Source: Capilliphycus robustus
Lineage (GTDB): Bacteria; Cyanobacteriota; Cyanobacteriia; Cyanobacteriales; Microcoleaceae
Direction: 5' to 3'
Assembly (NCBI RefSeq): GCF_034932365.1
Contig: NZ_JAYGHR010000081.1
Location: forward strand, 1-64,000
DNA length: 64,000 bases
Position numbers and translations under genes: made by a program. The notes under the pieces were generated by a model that searched no databases, was not told where the DNA came from, and saw nothing but the letters and a program-made list of their open reading frames with translations. This document shows positions 1 through 9,109 of this stretch, one piece after another. Every line of letters begins with the position of its first letter. Within the stretch, counting starts at the first letter, position 1.

Positions 1-425
1 GATTCTTCAAACTATTGCAATTAATCTTTTTAGACTTTTAGGCTTTGTGTCAATTACAGAGGGTCAAAGATGGCTTAATAACAGGTGGTCTAGGCTTTGG
101 ATTTTGTTAGAATGAAACGGCCCTGCCTTTTTAAGGGGGGATCAAGGGGGGATTGGGGAGGTTGGTGGGGGTGGAGAGGGAAAAGGAAAAAAGTTTTTTA
201 TTTGGAAGGAGGAGTAATTAATAGTTTTAGATATTTAGTAATAAAAAAAAGCTCCCCTCGCCTTCCCCCCCCTTTCAAAGGGGGGATCAAGGGGGGATAG
301 AGAGGGGTTGGGGGAGAGGTCAAAATACAATTTGAGTTCGACTTTTAAACGGCCCTGCCAAATCTGGGGGCTTAAATTGATATAATTCAGAAAAAATACC
401 CAATATAATCAGGGAAAAACAAACC
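1..425. other. Repeat-rich intergenic region upstream of ureG
   Basis: No convincing gene is visible. The stretch carries two copies of a G-rich motif of the form AAGGGGGGATCAAGGGGGGAT (about 131-151 and 278-298), a dispersed intergenic repeat type related to the C-rich tandem array after the transketolase gene. A 67-codon open frame at 97-300 runs through these repeats and has a low-complexity translation, so it is not called. A promoter for ureG is presumably near 370-420, but no clear -35/-10 pair can be defended. Confidence 0.5.
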
Positions 426-1022
426 ATGACAGCCTTTAGAATTGGAATAGCAGGGCCAGTCGGTTCAGGGAAAACCGCCCTTCTGGATGCGTTGTGTAAG
501 TCGATGCGAGATCACTATCAAATTGCTGTTGTTACCAACGATATTTACACCCAAGAAGACGCCCAATTTTTAGTCCGTTCCCAAGCCTTAGAAACAGACA
601 GAATATTAGGCGTAGAAACGGGCGGTTGTCCTCACACGGCTATTCGTGAAGATGCCTCAATAAACCTCGCAGCCATAGAAGATTTAGAGTTAAAATTTGA
701 GAATCTTGATATTGTCTTTCTCGAAAGTGGTGGGGATAATTTAGCCGCAACTTTTAGCCCCGAACTTGTTGATTTAACCCTTTATGTGATCGATGTCGCT
801 GCCGGAGATAAAATCCCCAGAAAAGGCGGCCCTGGTATTACCAAATCGGATTTATTAGTGATTAATAAAATAGACCTCGCCCCGTTTGTTGGGGCAGATT
901 TAAACATTATGGAACGAGATGCTAAAAAAATGCGAGGCGAGAAACCCTTTGTGTTTACAAATTTAAAAACAAAACAAGGTTTAGAAAATGTACAGCAGTT
1001 TATTCAAAATAATTTGATTTAA
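426..1022 (+). CDS. ureG: Urease accessory GTPase UreG
   Basis: UreG is the SIMIBI-class GTPase that, with UreD, UreF and UreE, powers nickel delivery to apo-urease in the cytoplasm. The 198-residue product is the normal UreG length. It shows a P-loop GPVGSGKT at residues 10-17, the family motif ESGGDNL near residue 100, and an NKxD-type base-recognition motif (NKID) near residue 147. It is the first gene of the urease region but is separated from ureD by about 1 kb holding an unrelated exported-protein gene. ureE and ureF are not in this window, as is common in cyanobacteria where urease accessory genes are scattered. The ATG start gives the canonical N-terminus. Confidence 0.97.
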   Translation: MTAFRIGIAGPVGSGKTALLDALCKSMRDHYQIAVVTNDIYTQEDAQFLVRSQALETDRILGVETGGCPHTAIREDASINLAAIEDLELKFENLDIVFLESGGDNLAATFSPELVDLTLYVIDVAAGDKIPRKGGPGITKSDLLVINKIDLAPFVGADLNIMERDAKKMRGEKPFVFTNLKTKQGLENVQQFIQNNLI

Positions 1023-1220
1023 TTTTAATTGATATTTTGATAACTCTGTCGGGTTCATCAAATTCGTTAATTTTGTTACACATAACCCTAAAACTTCAGT
1101 ATTTTCACTGAGAAATTTTTTTTTAAAAGTTCCGTATTTCCACTGTGGCTTTTACAGTTGGCTTCAGGTTAAGCTGAAATCAAATCAACTCAGGCTGAAG
1201 AACGCCAAGGACAAACACTC

Positions 1221-1862
1221 ATGTTGAAGCGACTCATTGTAGGGTTAATTAGCGTCACACTTCTATTTCAGAGTTTAGTATTCAGCAGTCCAGTTTATGC
1301 GAGTCCAGTCATTACTACTGAAAACTCTCAAGCAGTCTATGAAATTCCCTTCTCAGATACTATACTCTTTTATAAGAAGCTAGATCAAGCCTTGAAGTCA
1401 CATGAACCAATCGTAATTCAAACTAATTTTAATAGTTATGAAGAGTTTCCAAAAAAGTTGAAAAAGATTGTTAAAATTGATGACCCAAGTGATTCTATGG
1501 ATACAGTTGCTTCTGCTCCGGGAGGGACAGCAACTACTATCTTAATAAGTAGTGCTGCTGTAGTAGGAGCTGCTACTGGCTTAATTTTACCTCTTATTGG
1601 AGTAGCTGGTGCTGCTAGCTTAATTGCATCTGGAGAAATTGATAACCATGCACTAAACTTTATGATCTCCACAGCTACAGGAGCATTAGTGGGAGGTACA
1701 ATAGGCGCACTTCCCGGCGGTCTTCTTGCTCTCCCGGCTGCTGGGATAGGTGCAGGTACTGGTGCTATGTTCTCATTAGTATCTCAAGCATTCAGCGACT
1801 CTACTCGTCAATTTTTTCTAATAGATGGAGTTGATAGAAGAATCCAAATTGTTATTGCGTAA
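1221..1862 (+). CDS. Exported glycine-zipper-like hypothetical protein
   Basis: Not recognised as a named family. The 213-residue product begins with a clear Sec signal peptide (positively charged MLKR, hydrophobic core, likely cleavage after VYA near residue 28). The middle third is acidic and soluble. Residues of about 95-190 are very rich in Gly, Ala and small hydrophobics with GxxxG-like spacing (AAGIGAGTGA and similar), suggesting a membrane-inserting glycine-zipper hairpin. The gene sits between ureG and ureD in the same direction but with gaps of about 200 and 80-150 bases, so co-transcription is possible and functional linkage to urease unproven. It reads like an insertion into an otherwise contiguous urease locus. 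Confidence 0.7.
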   Translation: MLKRLIVGLISVTLLFQSLVFSSPVYASPVITTENSQAVYEIPFSDTILFYKKLDQALKSHEPIVIQTNFNSYEEFPKKLKKIVKIDDPSDSMDTVASAPGGTATTILISSAAVVGAATGLILPLIGVAGAASLIASGEIDNHALNFMISTATGALVGGTIGALPGGLLALPAAGIGAGTGAMFSLVSQAFSDSTRQFFLIDGVDRRIQIVIA

Positions 1863-2015
1863 GCAGACTTTGCTTGCTAAACTTCAATAAATTAGAAATA
1901 ATATTCTAGAGGTAGGTTAAAGCTTTAATCTACCTTATTTATTTTGGGGTTAAAATTTCAAAACTTATCCAACTTCATTTATAATAACGGGGTCGAACCA
2001 GAGTTAAATATTCTA

Positions 2016-2858
2016 ATGACCCCTGAAAAATCAACGGGATGGCAAGGAATTCTGCGGTTAAAATACGCCAAAGATAACAATTCAACGAAACTCATAGAAG
2101 CCTATAGCCAAGCCCCGCTAAAAATTCAACGTTCATTTTATCCCGAAGGAAAAGAGATTTGTCATAACGTTATTTTACACACAGCCGGAGGAATTGTTGG
2201 AGGCGATCGCTTGTTGCAAGACATTCATTTACAACCCAAAACCCAAGCCGTTATTACCACCGCCTCCGCGAGTAAAATTTATCGTAGTAGCGGAAAACAA
2301 GCCAAACAAACCGTTAAAATAAAAGTAGATGAAAACGCTTGTTGTGAATATTTACCCCGAGAAACCATTATTTTTAATGGCGCAATTTATCGCCAAGATT
2401 TGCAGGTAGAATTAGGACAAAATGCCAGTTGGTTAGGATGGGAAATTACCCGGTTTGGACGCACCGCCAGAGGGGAAAAATATACCCAAGGAGAATGGCG
2501 ATCTTGTACCGAAATCTGGCAAAATGGAAAGCCATTATGGATAGATCGTCAATGGCTACCTGCGAGTGAAGAAATACTCACCAGTCCTCACGGTTTAGCG
2601 GGACAAGCTATTGTTGGAACCTTCGCTTGGGTGGGACATTCGGTTTCTGAAGAAATGTTAAAAGAAATTCGACAATTGTGGAATCACCCCGACACTTTAG
2701 GAGAAGTGGGAGTCACCCAACTTTTATCGGGTTTGTTGTGTCGTTATCGCGGAAATACAACCCAAGAGGTGATAAACTGGTTTACAACTGTTTGGCAACT
2801 CATCCGCCAAAATCATCAGGGACGAGTCATTACTCAGCCCCGAGTTTGGAAGATTTAA
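2016..2858 (+). CDS. ureD: Urease accessory protein UreD
   Basis: UreD (UreH) is the scaffold accessory protein that binds apo-urease and recruits UreF and UreG for nickel insertion. The product of about 280 residues matches UreD length, with the family-typical N-terminal WQG segment, the ICHNVILHTAGGIVGGDRL region, and a conserved C-terminal half ending in a WxxIR segment. The ATG at 2016 is preferred because it gives the usual UreD N-terminus. The frame remains open upstream to a TTG at 1944, which would add 24 unconserved residues. The gene is followed after 24 bases by ureA, so ureDABC looks like one transcription unit. Confidence 0.93.
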   Translation: MTPEKSTGWQGILRLKYAKDNNSTKLIEAYSQAPLKIQRSFYPEGKEICHNVILHTAGGIVGGDRLLQDIHLQPKTQAVITTASASKIYRSSGKQAKQTVKIKVDENACCEYLPRETIIFNGAIYRQDLQVELGQNASWLGWEITRFGRTARGEKYTQGEWRSCTEIWQNGKPLWIDRQWLPASEEILTSPHGLAGQAIVGTFAWVGHSVSEEMLKEIRQLWNHPDTLGEVGVTQLLSGLLCRYRGNTTQEVINWFTTVWQLIRQNHQGRVITQPRVWKI

Positions 2859-2882
2859 CTCAACATAAGGTGTGCAGAAATT

Positions 2883-3185
2883 ATGCAATTAACGCCTCAA
2901 GAAAAAGATAAATTATTGATTTTTACGGCCGCATTACTGGCTGAAAGACGCAAAGATAAAGGCTTGAAACTTAACTATCCAGAAGCGGTTGCCTATCTGT
3001 CTGCGGCGATTTTAGAAGGGGCGAGAGAAGGGCGAACCGTTGCCGAATTAATGAGTTATGGTAAAACCTTGTTAACCCGTGATGATGTCATGGAGGGTAT
3101 ACCGGAAATGGTGGAAGAAGTGCAAGTCGAAGCCACTTTTCCAGATGGCACCAAGTTAGTGACAATTCATAATCCGATTGTTTAA
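2883..3185 (+). CDS. ureA: Urease gamma subunit
   Basis: The smallest structural subunit of nickel urease (urea to ammonia and carbamate) in the three-subunit bacterial arrangement. The 100-residue length is exact for UreA and the sequence begins with the hallmark MQLTPQEKDKLLIF and contains LNYPEAVAYLSAAILEGARE. It lies 24 bases after ureD and 39 bases before ureB on the same strand, consistent with a ureDABC operon. Confidence 0.98.
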   Translation: MQLTPQEKDKLLIFTAALLAERRKDKGLKLNYPEAVAYLSAAILEGAREGRTVAELMSYGKTLLTRDDVMEGIPEMVEEVQVEATFPDGTKLVTIHNPIV

Positions 3186-3224
3186 AATGGTAAGATTATC
3201 CCAATATTATCAGATAAACTAATT

Positions 3225-3530
3225 ATGATTCCCGGTGAAATGTTTGTTAAAAAAGGTGAAATTGAATTGAATTCGGGTCGCACAACTCGAAGAATAAAAG
3301 TGTCGAATACAGGGGATCGTCCTATTCAAGTCGGTTCTCATTTTCATTTCTACGAGGTGAACACCGCCCTAGAGTTTGAACGAGAACAAACCAAAGGAAT
3401 GCGATTGAATATTCCCGCCGGAACAGCCGTTCGGTTTGAACCCGGAGACGAACGGGAAATTGAGTTAGTTTCTCTGGCGGGAAGTCGTCAGGTTTACGGC
3501 TTGAATGGGAAAATAAACGGTCAACTTTGA
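3225..3530 (+). CDS. ureB: Urease beta subunit
   Basis: Structural beta subunit of urease, 101 residues as expected. It begins MIPGEMFVKKGEIELN and holds the conserved segments VSNTGDRPIQVGSHFHFYE and GTAVRFEPGDER. It sits between ureA (39 bases upstream) and ureC (66 bases downstream) and is encoded separately from both, so this organism uses the common bacterial three-gene layout rather than the fused Helicobacter type. Confidence 0.98.
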   Translation: MIPGEMFVKKGEIELNSGRTTRRIKVSNTGDRPIQVGSHFHFYEVNTALEFEREQTKGMRLNIPAGTAVRFEPGDEREIELVSLAGSRQVYGLNGKINGQL

Positions 3531-3596
3531 CGTCAAGTTACAACAAAGTTAGTTTTAAACCTTTGAAATCAAACAACAAGGTGAGGAAAAATTGAG

Positions 3597-5315
3597 ATGA
3601 GTTATCGGATGGATCGTCGCGCCTACGCAGAAACTTTTGGCCCAACTGTTGGCGATCGCATTCGCCTCGCCGATACCGAACTAATTATTGAAGTCGAGGA
3701 AGATTATACCACCTACGGCGATGAGGTGAAATTTGGGGGCGGAAAAGTCATTCGGGATGGCATGGGACAGTCCCCCATTTCTCGGGAAGAAGGCGCCGTT
3801 GATCTGGTGATTACCAATGCTTTAATTATCGATTATTGGGGGATTGTTAAAGCCGATATTGGCATTAAAGACGGCAAAATTTTAAAAATTGGCAAAGCGG
3901 GAAATCCTTATATTCAAGACAACGTTAATATTATTATTGGTCCGGCTACCGAAGCCATTGCAGGCGAAGGAATGATCCTCACCGCAGGCGGAATTGATAG
4001 CCATATTCACTTTATTTGCCCTCAACAAATCGAAACGGCAATTGCATCAGGAATTACCACCATGATCGGGGGAGGAACTGGCCCCGCTACCGGAACAAAC
4101 GCCACCACTTGTACACCCGGTTCCTGGAATATTCATCGAATGTTGCAAGCGGCTGATGCTTTCCCGATGAATTTAGGGCTTTTAGGAAAGGGAAATAGCG
4201 CCAAACCCGAAGGATTAATTGAACAAATTGTAGCAGGCGCTTTAGGATTAAAATTACACGAAGATTGGGGAACAACGCCCGCAGCCATTGATACTTGTTT
4301 AAATGTTGCCGATCAATATGATGTTCAAGTTGCCATTCATACCGATACCTTAAACGAAGCGGGATTTGTAGAAAAAACGATTTCAGCCTTTAAAAATCGA
4401 GTCATTCATACTTATCATACTGAAGGCGCTGGCGGTGGACACGCCCCCGATATTATCAAAGTTTGTGGTCAAAAAAATGTCTTACCCTCTTCAACAAACC
4501 CCACTCGTCCTTACACTGTTAATACCCTAGAAGAACATCTGGATATGTTGATGGTTTGTCATCATTTAGATCGAAATATTCCCGAAGATGTTGCCTTTGC
4601 CGAGTCGAGAATTCGCCGCGAAACCATTGCCGCAGAAGATATTTTACATGATTTAGGCGCATTTAGTATGATTGCTTCAGACTCGCAAGCAATGGGACGA
4701 GTTGGAGAAACCATTATTAGAACCTGGCAAACCGCCCATAAAATGAAAGTACAACGAGGGTTACTTCCTTCGCCTGAAAATAGTAAAGAAACCCATGACA
4801 ATTTCCGGGCAAAACGTTATATTGCTAAGTATACCATTAATCCGGCAATTACGCATGGAATTTCTGATTATGTCGGTTCAATCGAAGAAGGAAAATTAGC
4901 CGATTTATGTTTATGGAAACCCGCATTTTTTGGCGTTAAACCGGAAATGGTGATTAAAGGCGGATTAATTGCTTGGTCACAAATGGGCGATCCAAATGCC
5001 AGTATTCCTACGCCTCAACCTGTACATATGCGCCCGATGTTTGGCAGTTTTGGCGGGGCGATGACGGCTACTTCTTTTACCTTTGTTTCTCAAGCGGCAG
5101 TCGAAGCAGGAATCAAGGAAAGAATTGGTTTACAAAAGCCTATCGTTGCCGTAACGAATACCCGTAATTTAAGTAAAGCGGATATGAAATTAAATGATGC
5201 GTTACCCCTGATGGAAGTCGATCCTGAAACCTACGAAGTTCGCGCTGATGGAGAACTTTTAATCTGTGAACCTGCCAAAGTTTTACCGATGGCACAACGT
5301 TATTTTTTGTTTTAA
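3597..5315 (+). CDS. ureC: Urease alpha (catalytic) subunit
   Basis: Catalytic subunit holding the binuclear nickel centre. All key residues are visible at the expected places for a 572-residue UreC: HIH at 136-138, the carbamylated lysine K219 in GLKLHED, H248, H274, D362 in SDSQAMGR, and the flap cysteine/histidine C321-H322 in VCHHLD. The enzyme should therefore be active once nickel is inserted. The gene ends exactly at a TTAA tetranucleotide that also encodes the stop of the convergent solute-binding protein gene, giving a 4-base overlap of the two genes. Confidence 0.99.
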   Translation: MSYRMDRRAYAETFGPTVGDRIRLADTELIIEVEEDYTTYGDEVKFGGGKVIRDGMGQSPISREEGAVDLVITNALIIDYWGIVKADIGIKDGKILKIGKAGNPYIQDNVNIIIGPATEAIAGEGMILTAGGIDSHIHFICPQQIETAIASGITTMIGGGTGPATGTNATTCTPGSWNIHRMLQAADAFPMNLGLLGKGNSAKPEGLIEQIVAGALGLKLHEDWGTTPAAIDTCLNVADQYDVQVAIHTDTLNEAGFVEKTISAFKNRVIHTYHTEGAGGGHAPDIIKVCGQKNVLPSSTNPTRPYTVNTLEEHLDMLMVCHHLDRNIPEDVAFAESRIRRETIAAEDILHDLGAFSMIASDSQAMGRVGETIIRTWQTAHKMKVQRGLLPSPENSKETHDNFRAKRYIAKYTINPAITHGISDYVGSIEEGKLADLCLWKPAFFGVKPEMVIKGGLIAWSQMGDPNASIPTPQPVHMRPMFGSFGGAMTATSFTFVSQAAVEAGIKERIGLQKPIVAVTNTRNLSKADMKLNDALPLMEVDPETYEVRADGELLICEPAKVLPMAQRYFLF

Positions 5316-6895
5316 TTACACTCTACTCTTAAGCTTTGACAATAAGCTTTACGCTGACTCTCACGCCCTAATTCATCAGTCTTTTTTTCCCAACCAGACT
5401 CAATTTTTATCATGGTTTCAGACACCGAAATTTCCTGGTTTAAGAAATCGATTAAAATCGGATGGAGAATGTCCTGTTTATAAACTTCATACTGGGGAAT
5501 TGATAAATCGACAACAATATTCTGACTCTCAAAATTGCTATAAATCGCATTGAGATATTGACGCGCAACCTGGGGGTTCATTCCCGCCTCTATCCAAACT
5601 TGACTATTTGTTAACTGAGATATTCGGTAGGGATTGAACTCTGTTTTTGAGAACATCACATCAATATTTGATTGTTTGGGTTGACTAATATAGGAGAGAA
5701 AAGCATAGGCTGCCGCCTGAGTTTTTTTGTCTAAAGCGGCATTCACAGTCCCCACCCAACCGCTTTGGGCCGCATAGGGCGCATGATTAACGCCGTCATC
5801 ACTATAGGGACAAATCGACGAATCACAACTCACTAACTGACCCGTTTCTCGGTCTAAAACTTGCGAACTTCCCGGTAAAATTGCAGTTCCCACGAGATGT
5901 TTAATCGGAGAATTCGACTCAACGGCTAAGGTTGCCAAATTTCCCCAGTCAATCGTGAAGGCGCAACGACCCGAGAGAAACAGTGATCGCATTTCTGTTA
6001 CCGAAAGATTTTCATCCCCTTTCTGGGCTGGCCCGTAGGCAATTGCTTCTTGATAAATCGCCAACGCCTCAGCAAAAGCTGCGTTATTCACCAGGGGTTT
6101 CATCGTCTCCCGGTCAAAAAAAGCCCCTTGTTGAGTTCCCTGACTTTGCAGAAACGAACTCGCAACCGCCCACAACATCCTGGGGTTGGTTTGGGGAGTT
6201 CTCACAAGACAAGAACCGTAGTCCGCCTCTCCATCATTATTCAGGTCTTGGTTGTGAACCCGTCGGGCTAATTCCAAGTATTCATTCCAGGTTCGCGGCG
6301 GGGTAATTCCCTCCCGTTCCAAGATATCGCTACGATAGTACAAGGTGAGTATATCTCCATCAAGTGGAATCGCATAAATTCCACCGTCGTAGGTTGCGCT
6401 GTATTCTCGAAAAAATAGGGAAATATCTTCCCATTCAATTGCAGAGTCCGCTTTCACCCATTCTGTTAAATTCAGCAAATATCCCTGTCGAACATAATCC
6501 ATCTTCCACTGTGAAGGAACAATCACCACATGGTAATTATGAAGCCCTTTCCTGAAATCATTCAAGATTTCTTGATAGAGTAGGTCAAATGGAGCGGTGA
6601 TAATTTTGATTTGAACACCTGTGAGGGCTTCAAAATAGGCCGCATGATTGATAATTGGCTCAGTGATTCCATTACCCGGTGTCAGACTCAATACTGTCAG
6701 GGTGACTCCTTGAAAGTTGGGCTTCGGTGCAGTTTCGTTTTCCACCAGCGAAGAGGAATCACTCAGGGTTTGATCGGCTGATATTCCGCTACAAGCGGCG
6801 ATCGCCAAACTCAGACTCAAGAGGAGCCATCGAGCTAGTAATCGAGGGATTAGGAATTGTCTAGGTTTAAGTAGACAATCATGGGTCAGCATCAT
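5312..6895 (-). CDS. Extracellular solute-binding lipoprotein (ABC importer, family 1)
   Basis: A 527-residue periplasmic binding protein of the family-1 (MalE/UgpB-like) type. The N-terminus carries a signal peptide ending in a lipobox (LAIAAC, Cys35), so the mature protein should be lipid-anchored. Internal landmarks include GIYAIPLDGDILTLYYR and YAAQSGWVGTVN, typical of carbohydrate-type binding proteins. No permease or ATPase gene is adjacent, so substrate cannot be inferred from context. It is not part of the urease operon: it is encoded on the opposite strand and converges on ureC with shared stop bases. The N-terminal 20 residues before the hydrophobic core are long for a signal peptide, so a later start is possible. 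Confidence 0.82.
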   Translation of the reverse strand: MMLTHDCLLKPRQFLIPRLLARWLLLSLSLAIAACSGISADQTLSDSSSLVENETAPKPNFQGVTLTVLSLTPGNGITEPIINHAAYFEALTGVQIKIITAPFDLLYQEILNDFRKGLHNYHVVIVPSQWKMDYVRQGYLLNLTEWVKADSAIEWEDISLFFREYSATYDGGIYAIPLDGDILTLYYRSDILEREGITPPRTWNEYLELARRVHNQDLNNDGEADYGSCLVRTPQTNPRMLWAVASSFLQSQGTQQGAFFDRETMKPLVNNAAFAEALAIYQEAIAYGPAQKGDENLSVTEMRSLFLSGRCAFTIDWGNLATLAVESNSPIKHLVGTAILPGSSQVLDRETGQLVSCDSSICPYSDDGVNHAPYAAQSGWVGTVNAALDKKTQAAAYAFLSYISQPKQSNIDVMFSKTEFNPYRISQLTNSQVWIEAGMNPQVARQYLNAIYSNFESQNIVVDLSIPQYEVYKQDILHPILIDFLNQEISVSETMIKIESGWEKKTDELGRESQRKAYCQSLRVECN

Positions 6896-7123
6896 TAATA
6901 TTATTCCTCCAGCAATTCAGAATACTGAATTGATCTCCCTAAATCAGTCTGACTCTAACAAACCATAATCTTTTAGATAGTCCAATCGAGTCTCATCAGT
7001 TGAAACAAATTGGGCCGAGCAATCAGGTTTTTCAGAGGTTTGTGAAATCTCTATTCGTAAGATAACATTTTTCTTCCTTGAGTGCAGAAACTCAATATCC
7101 TAACTCAATATTAGATAGAGGAC

Positions 7124-8869
7124 ATGGGTCATCCCTTGAGTCACAATAAATGTGATTTTTTGATAGTAATTTTTTCTTTTTCGATCACTTGGATGTCGCT
7201 GTCTGTTGCTTCTCCATTAATCGCTCAATCTCTCCCACTTGCTCAAAATTATTATCCCCAACCTGTTCCTCCTGATGCTACAATTGATGAACCAACATTC
7301 CCTCAAACTCTCCCCCCTCCCGAGGAACTTCTTCCAACTCCTACTCCAACCTCTCCTCTAACAGAACCCCCTCCGAATACTTCGGAAACGCTGATCATTA
7401 AACGATTTACTTTTGAAGGCAATACGGCTTTTACTGACGAAGAATTAGCCGCCCTGACTCAAGATTTTCTAAATATTCCAATTACTTTTGCCGAACTTTT
7501 ACAAGCTCGTTCGGCGATTACCAACTTTTATATTAGCCAGGGTTTTATTACGTCGGGAGCTTTTATTCCGCCGCAAACCTTACAAGAAGGAACGGTAATG
7601 ATTCAAATTGTAGAAGGCGAAATTTCTGAACTGAATGTAACCGGAACCGGAAGATTGAATTCAAATTATGTTCGCTCTCGCTTACAACGCGCAATCACGA
7701 AACCCCTCAATCAAAATCGTCTTTTACAAGCTCTCCAACTATTACAACTCAATCCCGTTATTGAAACAATTTCAGCCGAATTATCAGCCGGAATTCGTCC
7801 CGGTGAAAGCATTCTCAATGTCGAATTTACCACCTCAGACACCTTTAATATTAGCCTGATTAGTGATAATAGCCGTCCGCCTAGTGTGGGAACCTTTCGC
7901 CGAGGGGTGGAAGTCAGCGAAGCCAATTTATTCGGACAAGGTGATCGCCTTGATGTGTTTTATAGCAATACAGACGGGAGTAATATTGTTGATATTAGTT
8001 ATGATTTTCCGATTAATTCTCGCAATGGAACGGTGGGATTTTATTTCAACAATACCGATAGTCAAGTGATTGAAAAACCTTTTGAAGATCTCGATATTGA
8101 AGCCAATAGTTCGACCTATGAACTGCGTTACCGTCAACCGATTATTCAGACTCCCCAACAAGAACTAACTTTGGGTTTAGCCCTCGCCCGTCGAGAAACG
8201 GATACCTCAATTTTAGGCGTGGGTTTTCCCCTTTCACGAGGGGCGGAAAATGACGGAGAAACTCGTCTATCGATTATTCGTTTTTATCAAGAATACGTGA
8301 ATCGAGATGCCAAACAAGTGTTAGCCGCGCGATCGCAATTTAGTTTAGGCGTTGGGGCGTTAGATGCCACGATTAATAATAACGACGAACCCGATAGTCG
8401 ATATTTAGCATGGCGAGGACAGGCGCAATGGTTGCGTTTATTGGCACCAGATACGGTATTATTAATACGGTCAGATATTCAACTTTCTAATCAAGAATTG
8501 ATTCCCCTCGAACAAGTTGGGCTAGGGGGATTTGAAACCGTGCGAGGATATCGTCAGGATTTGTTACTGCGAGATAATGCGGTGTTTGCTTCGGTTGAGT
8601 TGCGTTATCCTGTGCTGCGAACCTCCAATGGAGAAGGGGTTTTACAACTCACTCCTTTTGCAGATATGGGTCGGGCTTGGAATTCTAACCCCGAGTTGGA
8701 TGTAGACCCGAGAACTTTGTTTTCCATCGGTTTAGGCTTGCGTTGGCAATATCGCGATCGCATGACGCTACGATTTGACTGGGGGATTCCCCTGACTGAT
8801 GTTGACTCACAACAACGCAGTTTACAAGAGAATGGAATTTACTTTTCCATTGATTGGAGTCTATTTTAA
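7124..8869 (+). CDS. ShlB/FhaC/HecB-type two-partner secretion outer-membrane protein
   Basis: TpsB proteins are Omp85-superfamily 16-strand barrels that export large beta-helical TpsA partners. The 581-residue product shows a signal peptide, a Pro-rich linker (about 45-90), a POTRA_2-type domain (FTFEGNTAFTDEEL and following), a second POTRA-like ShlB domain (VEGEISELNVTG), then a beta-barrel whose C-terminal part contains the VRGYR motif and ends in an aromatic residue (WSLF). No TpsA gene with a TPS secretion domain adjoins it. It could also work as a general Omp85-like channel. A non-coding gap of 228 bases separates it from the divergent solute-binding protein gene. Confidence 0.9.
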   Translation: MGHPLSHNKCDFLIVIFSFSITWMSLSVASPLIAQSLPLAQNYYPQPVPPDATIDEPTFPQTLPPPEELLPTPTPTSPLTEPPPNTSETLIIKRFTFEGNTAFTDEELAALTQDFLNIPITFAELLQARSAITNFYISQGFITSGAFIPPQTLQEGTVMIQIVEGEISELNVTGTGRLNSNYVRSRLQRAITKPLNQNRLLQALQLLQLNPVIETISAELSAGIRPGESILNVEFTTSDTFNISLISDNSRPPSVGTFRRGVEVSEANLFGQGDRLDVFYSNTDGSNIVDISYDFPINSRNGTVGFYFNNTDSQVIEKPFEDLDIEANSSTYELRYRQPIIQTPQQELTLGLALARRETDTSILGVGFPLSRGAENDGETRLSIIRFYQEYVNRDAKQVLAARSQFSLGVGALDATINNNDEPDSRYLAWRGQAQWLRLLAPDTVLLIRSDIQLSNQELIPLEQVGLGGFETVRGYRQDLLLRDNAVFASVELRYPVLRTSNGEGVLQLTPFADMGRAWNSNPELDVDPRTLFSIGLGLRWQYRDRMTLRFDWGIPLTDVDSQQRSLQENGIYFSIDWSLF

Positions 8870-8942
8870 TATCTTTGAATTTCAGAGAATTTTCTCAAAA
8901 ACCCTTGAACATCAACAAAAATTTGCTATAATTAAAAATAGT

Positions 8943-9014
8943 GCCGATGTGGCTCAGGGGTAGAGCGGCGCACTCGTAATGCGTAGGTCGGGGGTTCAAA
9001 TCCCCCCATCGGCT
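8943..9014 (+). tRNA. tRNA-Thr (anticodon CGU)
   Basis: A complete 72-base cloverleaf without encoded CCA. The acceptor stem pairs GCCGATG with CATCGGC, the D arm contains GGCTCAGGGGTAGAGC, the anticodon loop is CTCGTAA giving anticodon CGU (reads ACG), and the T arm is GGGGGTTCAAATCCCCC. It stands alone between the TpsB gene and dpsA. Confidence 0.97.
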
Positions 9015-9040
9015 TTAAATTCATAAACCCGAAAAATAGA

Positions 9041-9071
9041 AAAGCCAGGAATATAAGGAATTCCCGACTTT
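9041..9071. terminator. Imperfect bidirectional hairpin between tRNA-Thr and dpsA
   Basis: AAAGCCAGGAAT and ATTCCCGACTTT form a 12-position stem with two mismatches around a short loop, flanked by A- and T-rich sequence. Its place between two converging genes fits a shared transcription terminator. It was judged by eye and no folding energy was computed. Confidence 0.5.
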
Positions 9072-9109
9072 ATCTCGTAAACGTTCTTCAATTTAAGCTA
9101 AGTAACTTG

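Noticed and set aside
97..300. 67-codon open frame at the window start
   Set aside because: Its translation is low-complexity (Gly, Trp, Lys, Pro) and it runs through two copies of a G-rich intergenic repeat.
5312..6895. Urea ABC importer subunit, because of position next to ureC
   Set aside because: The protein is a family-1 carbohydrate-type binding protein, not the UrtA (Leu/Ile/Val-type) fold, and is on the opposite strand.
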